Assembly (NCBI GenBank): GCA_905215385.1
Contig: CAJMPY010000031.1
Location: forward strand, 1-23,944
DNA from: an uncultured bacterium
Lineage (GTDB): Bacteria; Actinomycetota; Coriobacteriia; Coriobacteriales; Coriobacteriaceae
Direction of reading: 5' to 3'
Length of the DNA stretch: 23,944 nt
In this document: positions 16,002-22,344 of the stretch, one piece after another
Layout: each line of letters begins with the position of its first letter
Position numbering within the stretch: the first letter of the stretch is position 1
The notes under the pieces: model-generated
What the model was told of the DNA's origin: nothing
The model's database searches: none
What the model saw: only the letters and a program-made list of their open reading frames with translations
Position numbers and translations under genes: made by a program

Positions 16002-16322
16002 ATGAGCTACAAGGTGACCGCATCTGACATCGGCGCGGTGCAGCTCAACGAGACTGACACCGTCCGCTCTGTCTTGCAGAATATCGCCATTATCCTTTCC
16101 ACGCGGCAGGGGACCTGTCCGTTGTATCGCGGCTTCGGCCTTCCTCAGAAGTTCGTGGATAAGCCTCTGCCGGTAGCTATGCCTATGATGTATTCCGAGG
16201 TCAAAGAGGCAGTGGAAGAATATGAGCCCCGCGCCGAGGTGGTGAATGTGACCTTTGCGGCCGACAGAAACGCCCCGGGCAGGCTGATCCCTACCGTGGA
16301 GGTGAACATCATCAATGAGTGA
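16002..16322 (+). CDS. Baseplate wedge protein W, gp25-like
   Basis: This 106-residue protein has the T4 gp25/P2 gpW signature 'RSVLQNIAIILSTRQGTCPLYRGFGL' and the C-terminal 'PRAEVVNVTFAADRNAPGRLIPTVEVNI'. It is the wedge protein that links the sheath initiator layer to the hub. The conserved R-G-x-G block is visible as YRGFGL. It starts 7 nt after the gpU-like stop and overlaps the gpJ-like gene by 8 nt. Confidence 0.92.
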   Translation: MSYKVTASDIGAVQLNETDTVRSVLQNIAIILSTRQGTCPLYRGFGLPQKFVDKPLPVAMPMMYSEVKEAVEEYEPRAEVVNVTFAADRNAPGRLIPTVEVNIINE

Positions 16323-17454
16323 GAGAAATACGGGATATCAGTTTGTTTCTACCGACACCGAAGCGGTGGAATCGCTGCTGATCTCCATTTACGAAAAAAT
16401 CACCGGCGTCAGCGTGAAGCCCGCCAGCCCCGAAAAGCTGTTTATCCAGTTCGTGGCCGCCGTGGTGATCCAGGAGCGCGGGCTGAACAATTACACAGGC
16501 AATCAGAATATCCCAAGCCGCGCGGAAGGGGAAAACCTGGACGCGCTGGCTGAGCTGTTCTATGTCACGCAGCGCCCGGCGGCGCAGGCTGCGGTCTGCA
16601 CCGAGCGCTTCCATATCTCCGAGGCACAGACCACGGCGATCCTCATTCCTGCCGGTACGCGCGTCACTGACGCCAGCGGTACGCTGACATGGGAGACGGT
16701 CGCGGATGCCTATGTATCCATCGGCGAAACCTATGCCGATGTGCAGATCCGCTGCCAGACTGTTGGTGCGGTCGGCAACGGCTACGCAGTGGGACAGATC
16801 AACACCTTCGTTGACCTGTTCGACTACTGTGAGCGCTGCGAAAACCTCACCGCCAGCGATGACGGCGCAGACCAGGCCACTGACGACGAGTTCTATGAGC
16901 TGATGCGCGCCAGTCAGGACGCTTACAGCTGCGCCGGAGCCAAGGGCGGGTATATCTACTTTGCCAAGCAGGTCAGTACCAAGATCGCCGATGTGGTGGC
17001 GAACAGCCCCAGCGACGGAGCGGTGGACCTCTATGTCCTCATGGACGACGGCACCATCGCTACCACGGAGATCAAGAATGCTGTCCTCGCCGCCTGCAAC
17101 GATGACACGGTGCGGCCGCTGACGGACAAGGTCTCTGTCAAGGACCCGCAGAAGGTGAGCTACAATATCACCTTCACCTACTATGTGCCAAAGGACAGTT
17201 CCCTCAGCTCCACAGAGATCAAGGCTGCGGTCGACAAGGCCGTGGCTGAGTTCGTCGCGTGGCAGTGCGGGAAGCTGGGGCGCGACATCAACCCCTCCGT
17301 GCTGATCGGAAAGCTCATGCAGACCGGCATCAAGCGCGTGGCGCTGACCAGCCCGGTCTTTACCACGCTGCGGGATGGCTCCGACGACACGACGCCGCAG
17401 GTTGCGTCGGTCGGGACCATCACGGCCACGAATGGGGGCTACGAGGATGAATAA
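16315..17454 (+). CDS. Baseplate J-like wedge protein
   Basis: This 379-residue protein is in the gpJ/T4 gp6 family. It has the early 'NYTGNQNIPSRAEGENLDALAELFYVTQRPA' region, the middle 'AVGNGYAVGQINTFVDLFDYCERCENLT...EFYELMR' and the late 'VLAACNDDTVRPLTDKVSVKDP' block. All three are standard for Baseplate_J proteins. It forms the wedge ring that triggers sheath contraction. It overlaps both neighbours by 8 nt, showing close translational coupling. Confidence 0.93.
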   Translation: MSERNTGYQFVSTDTEAVESLLISIYEKITGVSVKPASPEKLFIQFVAAVVIQERGLNNYTGNQNIPSRAEGENLDALAELFYVTQRPAAQAAVCTERFHISEAQTTAILIPAGTRVTDASGTLTWETVADAYVSIGETYADVQIRCQTVGAVGNGYAVGQINTFVDLFDYCERCENLTASDDGADQATDDEFYELMRASQDAYSCAGAKGGYIYFAKQVSTKIADVVANSPSDGAVDLYVLMDDGTIATTEIKNAVLAACNDDTVRPLTDKVSVKDPQKVSYNITFTYYVPKDSSLSSTEIKAAVDKAVAEFVAWQCGKLGRDINPSVLIGKLMQTGIKRVALTSPVFTTLRDGSDDTTPQVASVGTITATNGGYEDE

Positions 17455-18034
17455 GGCGCACGGCATCACGAAGGAAAACCTGCTGGCCTCCTTGCCGGCA
17501 GTCCTTGCCAATGACGACAATATGGCAGCGCTTGCCTCTGCCGTTGCCGAGGTGCTGGCTGCCCGCGTAGGCGAGATCGAGCGCGTGTCGATCTACTCAC
17601 AGATCGACCGGCTCCCGAACGAGTTGCTGGACATTCTGGCGAACGACTTCAAGGTTGACTGGTGGGACGCCAACTACACCCTGGAGGAAAAGCGCCGGAC
17701 ACTGAAAGACTCATGGAATGTTCACCGCAGGCTCGGCACCAAGGCGGCGGTCGTGCTGGCGATCTCCGCCATCTACCCCGATACGCAGGTCAGCGAATGG
17801 TGGGAATACGGCGGCAAGCCGTACCACTTCAAGCTGCTGATCGACGCCACCTATGAGGATGTCGACCCCGTCAGACATCAGCGCGTGATCGACCGCGTTG
17901 ACTTTTACAAGAATCTGCGCTCGGTGCTGGACGAGGTAGAATACTACGACGCCGGAGGACTGGCAACAGAGTATTTCGGCGCGGCCTGTATCGGCTGCGA
18001 GCTGGTCGACAGCGCGGCCGCCATTCGATACTGA
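17447..18034 (+). CDS. Tail protein I, P2 gpI-like
   Basis: This 195-residue protein has the P2 gpI pattern LPNELLDILANDFKVDWWDANYTLEEKRRTLKDSW followed by 'HRRLGTKAAVVLAISAIY'. It has the late 'PVRHQRVIDRVDFYKNLRSVLDEVEYY' helix. gpI joins wedges and tail fibres in the baseplate periphery. ATG 17447 overlaps the gpJ-like stop by 8 nt; the longer in-frame form starting near 17375 would run deep into gpJ. The fibre gene follows 17 nt later with GGAGGTG as ribosome binding site. Confidence 0.9.
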   Translation: MNKAHGITKENLLASLPAVLANDDNMAALASAVAEVLAARVGEIERVSIYSQIDRLPNELLDILANDFKVDWWDANYTLEEKRRTLKDSWNVHRRLGTKAAVVLAISAIYPDTQVSEWWEYGGKPYHFKLLIDATYEDVDPVRHQRVIDRVDFYKNLRSVLDEVEYYDAGGLATEYFGAACIGCELVDSAAAIRY

Positions 18035-18051
18035 CACGGAGGTGTTTTACT

Positions 18052-20760
18052 ATGGCAACATGGAACGGCGTCATCACCAACGCCGGCAACAGCCTGCTCA
18101 ATGAGTGGGTGAATGAAAAGACCCTGAACTTCGACAGCGCAGCTGCGGGGCAGGGCACCGTCGCGGCGGCGGCAATGATGGCACAGACCGCTCTCGTCAA
18201 TGAAAAGCAGACCGCGAGCCTGCTGGGCGGCGAGAGAGTATCTTCCGGCATTCGCCTGAAGCTCCGCATCGCTGCGCCGAATACGGCCTATACGTTGAAT
18301 CAGTTCCGCGTATCTGCCAGCGTGGACGGAGGAGCGTCCGCCATGATCGCCTTGTTCCAGCTGGAGCAGGGCGTTCCCATTCCCAGCAAGACAGAATCGC
18401 CGGATTTCGTCTACACCTTTTACGCGCTGATCTCCTGCTCGAATACCGGCACATGGACGGTGACGGTCGACACCAGCGCCTGCGTCACGCAGAGCGATAT
18501 GTCCGCCGCCATCGCTGAGGCGGTAAAGACCAAGCAGGACAAGATCATGGTCAAGGGTCTGCTGCTGGGCGACGGGAACGGGAATATCTCTGCGGCAGTC
18601 GCCGGAAAGGACTACGGTTATCCACTTGCAACAGGCTCAGGAGCGCCGACAGACACGACCGAGGGTACCGCAGGGCAGCACTACTATGACGGCGCTACGG
18701 GCAAGGAATACGTCTGCAACGGCAAGGACAGCAGCGGCAAGTATCAGTGGAAGCTGTCCGGCGCCAGCGACGCGGCCGATCTGACCTATAACGGTGAATC
18801 GCTCGACACCTTCCTTGATGGCGTTTCCGTCGACCTCGACACGCTCTCCAAGGGGCTGGACGGAAGTAAGCCACTCACCGGCAAGACTGATCCGACCTCC
18901 AGCACGAAGGGCTCGGTCGGCCAGTCGTATCTGAACACAGACACCATGCAGACCTTCTACTGCACGGCAGCCAACGATCAGACCGGCGTATATACATGGG
19001 AAAAGCCCAAGGGCGGCGGCGTGGCTCCACAGCTGGAGGTCTCTGTTGCCACCGGATCGGCTATCACCTGTACGAACGGCGAGACTACGCTGACCGGCAC
19101 CAGCGTCGGCGGTAAATGCGTTTTTGATCTTCCCGGCTACGGCACATGGTCGCTGTATGCCACGCTGAACGGGCAGACCACCGCCACCGAGACTGTGGTC
19201 GTGGATCAGGTCAAGCAGTACGCGGTGACGCTGAGTTACTTCGCGGCTACGCTGACCGTAACGGCGGAATCCGGCGCAGTCGTGACCGCCGCGCTTGGCA
19301 CGAAGCAGTATACCGGCACCTGCGGCAGCAACGGCAAGTGTGCGCTGACCGTCAACTATGCCGGCACCTATTCCGTGACGGCCACCAAGAGCGGGGTATC
19401 CTCGTCCACGGCGTCCGCGTCGGTGTCGACCTCCGGCGGCAGTTACACCGCAACGGTGAAGTTCTGCACCCTCACCGTCACAATCGACAGCGGCTCTACG
19501 GTCAAGGCGGTCAACGGCTCCACCACGCTCACGGCCACCAGCAGCGGAACGGCAAAGTTCTACCTGCCGAACACCGGCACGTGGAGCGTCACCGCCACCA
19601 AGAACGGCGAGACGGCCACCGGCAGCGTAGCTTGCAGCTCCTACACCGGCTATACGCTGGAGCTGTCCTATGTCAAGGTCTTCGGCGTTTGCTGGAATTA
19701 CAATGCGCAGTCGACGGCGCTGACGCGGCTGAAGAAGGCCACCGATCCGAACGGACTGGTCAATGTCGACATCACCACGAATCCCGCGCCTGCGGTCGGT
19801 ACCGGCGCCGGCAGCTCTCCCTTCGACAACTATCTCCCGTGGAGCGGCATGGACGAGTACAACATCATCAACAATGCCGTAAGCTACAAGAAGGGGCAGA
19901 GCGGCTTCTCCCGAAGCAGTTACGATACCGTCGTCTTTATCCCCGAGTATTACTTCCGTATTATCGACGATGCCGCCAACAAGAAACGGTACTTCTACAT
20001 CGCGGATAAGGCCAAGAGCGGATTCGCCAAGCACCCCGGCTCCGGCAAGTATATAGGCCGCTACAACACGATCTCCGGCCATTATTCCAAGACCGGCGCT
20101 GCGCCGCTGGTCAACCTGACCCGCGCATCGGCTCGTTCCGGTGCCAGAGGAAAGGGTAGTAAGTGGAGCGAGTATGACTTCGCGTCTTGGTGCGCGGTCT
20201 GGCTGCTCTATCTGGTGGAGTTTTCCGACTGGGACAGCCAGAGCAAAATCGGGTGCGGCTATGTCGACGGCAACAGCTCTGCCATTTCTTCCGGCGGCAC
20301 GGACAGCATGATCTACCACACCGGACGCGCAGCTGGGACGAACGGAAAGACCGCCGTCCAGTACCGGCACATCGAGAATCCCTACGGCAATGTCTTCGAG
20401 TTTATCGACGGGATCAACTTCTCCGACGGAACGGTATATGTCTGCCTGAACCCTGCGAGCTATGCAGATGACACCGCGACCAACTATACGAACATCGGCT
20501 CCAAGATACAGCGCGATGGGTACATCACGGCCATCGGCGTAGCGGCTGCCATGCCCTGGGCGTTCTTCCCTACGGGGGTCGGAGGAAGCGAAACAACCTA
20601 TATTCCGGACTACGCCTACTACAGCTCTGGCTGGCGTGTCCTCCACGTCGGGGGCTACTGGGACGGCGGCGGCAGTGCCGGCCTTTTCTGCTTCAGCGCG
20701 GACTACTCTTCGTCGGACTCGTACTCGGGCGTCGGTGCGCGACTCCTTTTCCACCCCTAA
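18052..20760 (+). CDS. Receptor-binding tail fibre, DGR target with variable C-terminal lectin-like domain
   Basis: This is a 902-residue protein. Residues 1-140 resemble collar-fibre/gpH-type N-termini that attach to the baseplate. Residues ~155-190 (KTKQDKIMVKGLLLGDGNGNI) are a helical/shaft segment common in clostridial prophage fibres. Two ~45-residue repeats (near 194-236 and 274-320) share G-x-x-G-Q-x-Y...Y-x-C...W. Three ~70-residue beta repeats cover ~330-544. Residues ~545-902 form an FGE-sulfatase/C-type-lectin-like domain with ENPYGNVFEFIDG and GWRVLHVGG. The VR encodes residues 854-897. Variable positions are 856, 858, 869, 871, 872, 875, 880, 882, 884, 885, 891 and 893. DGR targets of this fold are ligand-binding tips, as in BPP-1 Mtd. 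Confidence 0.9.
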   Translation: MATWNGVITNAGNSLLNEWVNEKTLNFDSAAAGQGTVAAAAMMAQTALVNEKQTASLLGGERVSSGIRLKLRIAAPNTAYTLNQFRVSASVDGGASAMIALFQLEQGVPIPSKTESPDFVYTFYALISCSNTGTWTVTVDTSACVTQSDMSAAIAEAVKTKQDKIMVKGLLLGDGNGNISAAVAGKDYGYPLATGSGAPTDTTEGTAGQHYYDGATGKEYVCNGKDSSGKYQWKLSGASDAADLTYNGESLDTFLDGVSVDLDTLSKGLDGSKPLTGKTDPTSSTKGSVGQSYLNTDTMQTFYCTAANDQTGVYTWEKPKGGGVAPQLEVSVATGSAITCTNGETTLTGTSVGGKCVFDLPGYGTWSLYATLNGQTTATETVVVDQVKQYAVTLSYFAATLTVTAESGAVVTAALGTKQYTGTCGSNGKCALTVNYAGTYSVTATKSGVSSSTASASVSTSGGSYTATVKFCTLTVTIDSGSTVKAVNGSTTLTATSSGTAKFYLPNTGTWSVTATKNGETATGSVACSSYTGYTLELSYVKVFGVCWNYNAQSTALTRLKKATDPNGLVNVDITTNPAPAVGTGAGSSPFDNYLPWSGMDEYNIINNAVSYKKGQSGFSRSSYDTVVFIPEYYFRIIDDAANKKRYFYIADKAKSGFAKHPGSGKYIGRYNTISGHYSKTGAAPLVNLTRASARSGARGKGSKWSEYDFASWCAVWLLYLVEFSDWDSQSKIGCGYVDGNSSAISSGGTDSMIYHTGRAAGTNGKTAVQYRHIENPYGNVFEFIDGINFSDGTVYVCLNPASYADDTATNYTNIGSKIQRDGYITAIGVAAAMPWAFFPTGVGGSETTYIPDYAYYSSGWRVLHVGGYWDGGGSAGLFCFSADYSSSDSYSGVGARLLFHP
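20611..20743 (+). repeat. DGR variable repeat (VR)
   Basis: These 133 nt at the 3' end of the fibre gene align without gaps to 20984-21116 (offset 373). All 105 non-adenine template positions are identical. 14 of 28 adenine positions differ: 10 are G and 4 are T here. Changed positions are 20617, 20624, 20656, 20662, 20665, 20666, 20675, 20690, 20696, 20701, 20704, 20722, 20728 and 20729. Adenine-only divergence is the hallmark of mutagenic retrohoming by a DGR. Identity is lost after 20743, 17 nt before the end of the gene. Confidence 0.97.
20730..20743 (+). promoter_or_regulatory. Candidate IMH (initiation of mutagenic homing) end of VR
   Basis: The last 14 bases of the VR (C20730 to C20743) are GC-rich and identical to the template. 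They lie just where VR and TR stop matching. In BPP-1 this boundary holds the IMH element where cDNA integration starts, and TR carries a slightly different IMH* there. Here the two diverge with non-adenine changes at 20744 (T against C) onward. The assignment is by position. Confidence 0.55.
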
Positions 20761-20767
20761 TGGGGGA

Positions 20768-20787
20768 CCGGGGGCCGCAGCCCCCGG
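20768..20787. promoter_or_regulatory. GC-rich hairpin/cruciform downstream of VR
   Basis: CCGGGGGC (20768-20775) and GCCCCCGG (20780-20787) form a perfect 8-bp stem with a CGCA tetraloop. It starts 8 nt after the fibre stop codon and 24 nt after the VR. In BPP-1 a hairpin or cruciform with a 4-nt loop just after the IMH raises retrohoming efficiency. This structure has the same size and place. It lacks a T-tract, so it does not look like a terminator. Confidence 0.65.
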
Positions 20788-20845
20788 AGCTTTCCCGCCT
20801 GCACCAGCTGGCGGCATAAGCGCAAGCCCAAAAGCTGAATGGGGT

Positions 20846-20875
20846 ACGGGGCGTAGCCCCGTCGACACGATTTTT
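20846..20875. promoter_or_regulatory. Second GC-rich hairpin between VR and TR, then T-run
   Basis: ACGGGGC (20846-20852), loop GTA and GCCCCGT (20856-20862) form a 7-bp stem. TTTTT follows at 20871-20875, 8 nt after the stem. That gap is long for an intrinsic terminator, but weak termination after the fibre gene is possible. It may otherwise be a second structural element of the retroelement. Confidence 0.45.
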
Positions 20876-20900
20876 GAAAATAACGTATTCTGTTATTTTC
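20876..20900. repeat. AT-rich inverted repeat between VR and TR
   Basis: GAAAATAAC (20876-20884) and GTTATTTTC (20892-20900) are perfect 9-bp complements with a 7-nt spacer. It is strongly AT-rich inside a GC-rich genome. It could be an operator, a bidirectional terminator when combined with flanking T-runs, or part of the template RNA promoter region. Function is not visible from sequence. Confidence 0.5.
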
Positions 20901-20920
20901 TCCCGTTTTTCCGTATGCGT

Positions 20921-20955
20921 GGCAGGCCGGAGGTATAATTATCTCCGGGACTGCC
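20921..20955 (+). promoter_or_regulatory. Candidate template-RNA promoter/hairpin with TATAAT
   Basis: A perfect TATAAT (20934-20939) lies in the loop of an interrupted hairpin: GGCAG (20921-20925) with CTGCC (20951-20955), and CCGGAG (20927-20932) with CTCCGG (20943-20948). A start about 7 nt after the box would be some 38 nt before the TR. The region about 17 nt upstream (CCGTAT) is a poor -35, so promoter activity is uncertain. The symmetry suggests either a regulated promoter or a structured 5' end of the template RNA. Confidence 0.35.
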
Positions 20956-20983
20956 TGCGCCATGCACCGGAGGCTCTGTTCGC

Positions 20984-21116
20984 TACGCCAACTACAACTC
21001 TGGCTGGCGTGTCCTCCACGTCGGGGGCAACTGGAACAACGGCGGCAATGCCGGCCTTTTCTACTTCAACGCGAACAACTCTTCGTCGGACTCGAACTCG
21101 AACGTCGGTGCGCGAC
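20984..21116 (+). repeat. DGR template repeat (TR)
   Basis: This 133-nt non-coding copy of the fibre's variable end contains 28 adenines. Read in the fibre frame it has 11 Asn codons (10 AAC, one AAT). No AAY codon can become a stop by changes at its adenines, so this template avoids stops while allowing many residues. It has the canonical order target-VR-TR-RT, all on one strand. It is transcribed and copied into adenine-mutated cDNA that replaces the VR. Confidence 0.96.
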
Positions 21117-21246
21117 CACTTGTTTTTCTTTTGACTCGCGCAGGCTTTCCCGCACCGCTTGGTGAAAATATTGCCGCATAGGACGGGATTTAGTAGGCTT
21201 CGGCTCGAACAATCTCGCAGGCAAACAAGGACGGAGGGAAAATCCC

Positions 21247-22344
21247 ATGCCGAAAAGAGTCGGCTATCTCTATGACAAGATGGTTGACCGGGAATTCATT
21301 CGCGCTGTCATACTGGACGCATCCAAGGGGCGGCGAAACCGAAAGGACATTGCCCGCGTAATGGCAGATCTGGACGGGTATGTCGAAAAGACCTATGAGC
21401 TGGTCGCAAGCGAGAGCTTTGTACCATCCGAGCCGAAGATCCGTGAGATCTATGATGAGAGCAGCGAGAAGCACCGGAAGATCAAGATGGTCCCGTTCTG
21501 GCCGGACGGCGTGATTCAGTGGATGCTGGTGACGGCCATGAAACCGGTACTCATGCGCGGAATGCACCCATGGTCCTGCGCGTCCATCCCTGGGCGCGGT
21601 GGGAAGCGAATTCACAAGAAGATCCGTGGCGCGCTCCGCAATGATCCGAAAGGGACGAAGTACGCCGCTGAGCTGGACGTCGCACAGTATTACCCCAGCA
21701 TCTCCGGCAAGCGGCTGATCTGGGCGCTGGCGCGGAAGATCAAGGACAAGCGCTTTCTGCGGACAGTCTATTCCATCATCGAATCCTGCGGCGGCGGACT
21801 GGCTATCGGGTATTACATCTGCCAATGGCTGGCAAACTTCTACCTGGAGTCTCTGGACAGGTACATCATGACGCTGCCGGGCGTGAAGTATATGACCCGC
21901 TACATGGACAACATCACCCTGCTCGGGCCAAACAAGAAGCAGCTGCACAAGGCGCGGAAGCTGATCGCCGCGTTCATGCAGCAGCGGCTCGGCCTGTCCA
22001 TGAAAGCGAACTGGCAGATCTATCCCACGGCAAAGCGCATGGTGAGCGCGGTCGGCTACCGCTTTTCCCGCACTCATGTCATTCTGCGCAAGCGGAATTT
22101 CCTGCGCTTCACCCGGCAATGCCGCCGCGTCAAAAAGCGGCTTGACGCCGGAAAGCCTATCATGTTCGCCCAGGCCTCCGGGCTACTGAGCCGCGCCGGG
22201 CAACTGAAGCACTGCAATAGCCATACAATTCGGGTGAAGTACATTGACCCGATTGGAGTAAAACATCTGAAGGAGGTCGTGCGAAATGAGAGTAAGAGGC
22301 GACAACGCGCCCAGCAACGCATTCTCGCTGGAGGCGCAGCCTAA
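21247..22344 (+). CDS. DGR reverse transcriptase with YMDN active-site box
   Basis: This is a 365-residue reverse transcriptase that would copy the TR RNA into adenine-mutated cDNA. Visible blocks are the early 'FWPDGVIQWMLVTAMKPVL' (residues 84-102), 'SCASIPGRGGKRIHKK' (110-125), motif A AELDVAQYYPSIS with D144, motif B GGGLAIGYYICQWLANFYL with GYYICQ at 188-193, and the active box RYMDNITLLG with D221 and N222. A basic thumb region follows. DGR enzymes normally have GxxxSQ in motif B and YxDD. Here Ser is Cys and the second Asp is Asn (AAC 21910-21912), while the DGR-type Gln is kept. GGAGGG precedes ATG 21247. Its end overlaps the next gene by 59 nt. Confidence 0.9.
   Translation: MPKRVGYLYDKMVDREFIRAVILDASKGRRNRKDIARVMADLDGYVEKTYELVASESFVPSEPKIREIYDESSEKHRKIKMVPFWPDGVIQWMLVTAMKPVLMRGMHPWSCASIPGRGGKRIHKKIRGALRNDPKGTKYAAELDVAQYYPSISGKRLIWALARKIKDKRFLRTVYSIIESCGGGLAIGYYICQWLANFYLESLDRYIMTLPGVKYMTRYMDNITLLGPNKKQLHKARKLIAAFMQQRLGLSMKANWQIYPTAKRMVSAVGYRFSRTHVILRKRNFLRFTRQCRRVKKRLDAGKPIMFAQASGLLSRAGQLKHCNSHTIRVKYIDPIGVKHLKEVVRNESKRRQRAQQRILAGGAA

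Larger units (their letters stand above)
20761..21246 (+). ncRNA. DGR non-coding region; template RNA including TR and 130-nt spacer
   Basis: No gene is supported here. The stretch holds the hairpins described separately, the TR (20984-21116) and a 130-nt spacer before the RT start. In BPP-1 the functional RNA contains TR plus a spacer of about 140 nt that folds and primes cDNA synthesis, so the comparable spacer here is probably part of the RNA. The spacer contains a small GGGA-AAA-TCCC hairpin overlapping the RT ribosome binding site and ending just before its ATG. RNA ends are unknown. Confidence 0.6.

Noticed and set aside
18637..20868. 743-codon open frame on the - strand opposite the fibre gene
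   Set aside because: Arg/Gly/Ala-rich antisense shadow of a real fibre gene, with no domain pattern.
20874..21134. 86-codon ORF spanning the template repeat
   Set aside because: It reads the TR in a phase different from the fibre, has no ribosome binding site and gives a Thr/Arg-rich product. The TR is best explained as non-coding template.
21131..21159. TTGACT at 21131-21136 as a -35 box for an RT promoter
   Set aside because: No acceptable -10 lies 16-18 nt downstream; the sequence there is GC-rich.
21247..22344. RT as part of a group II intron or retron
   Set aside because: There is no maturase or endonuclease domain, no intron RNA domain V-like structure and no retron msr-msd arrangement. 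The adenine-specific VR/TR pair identifies it as a DGR.
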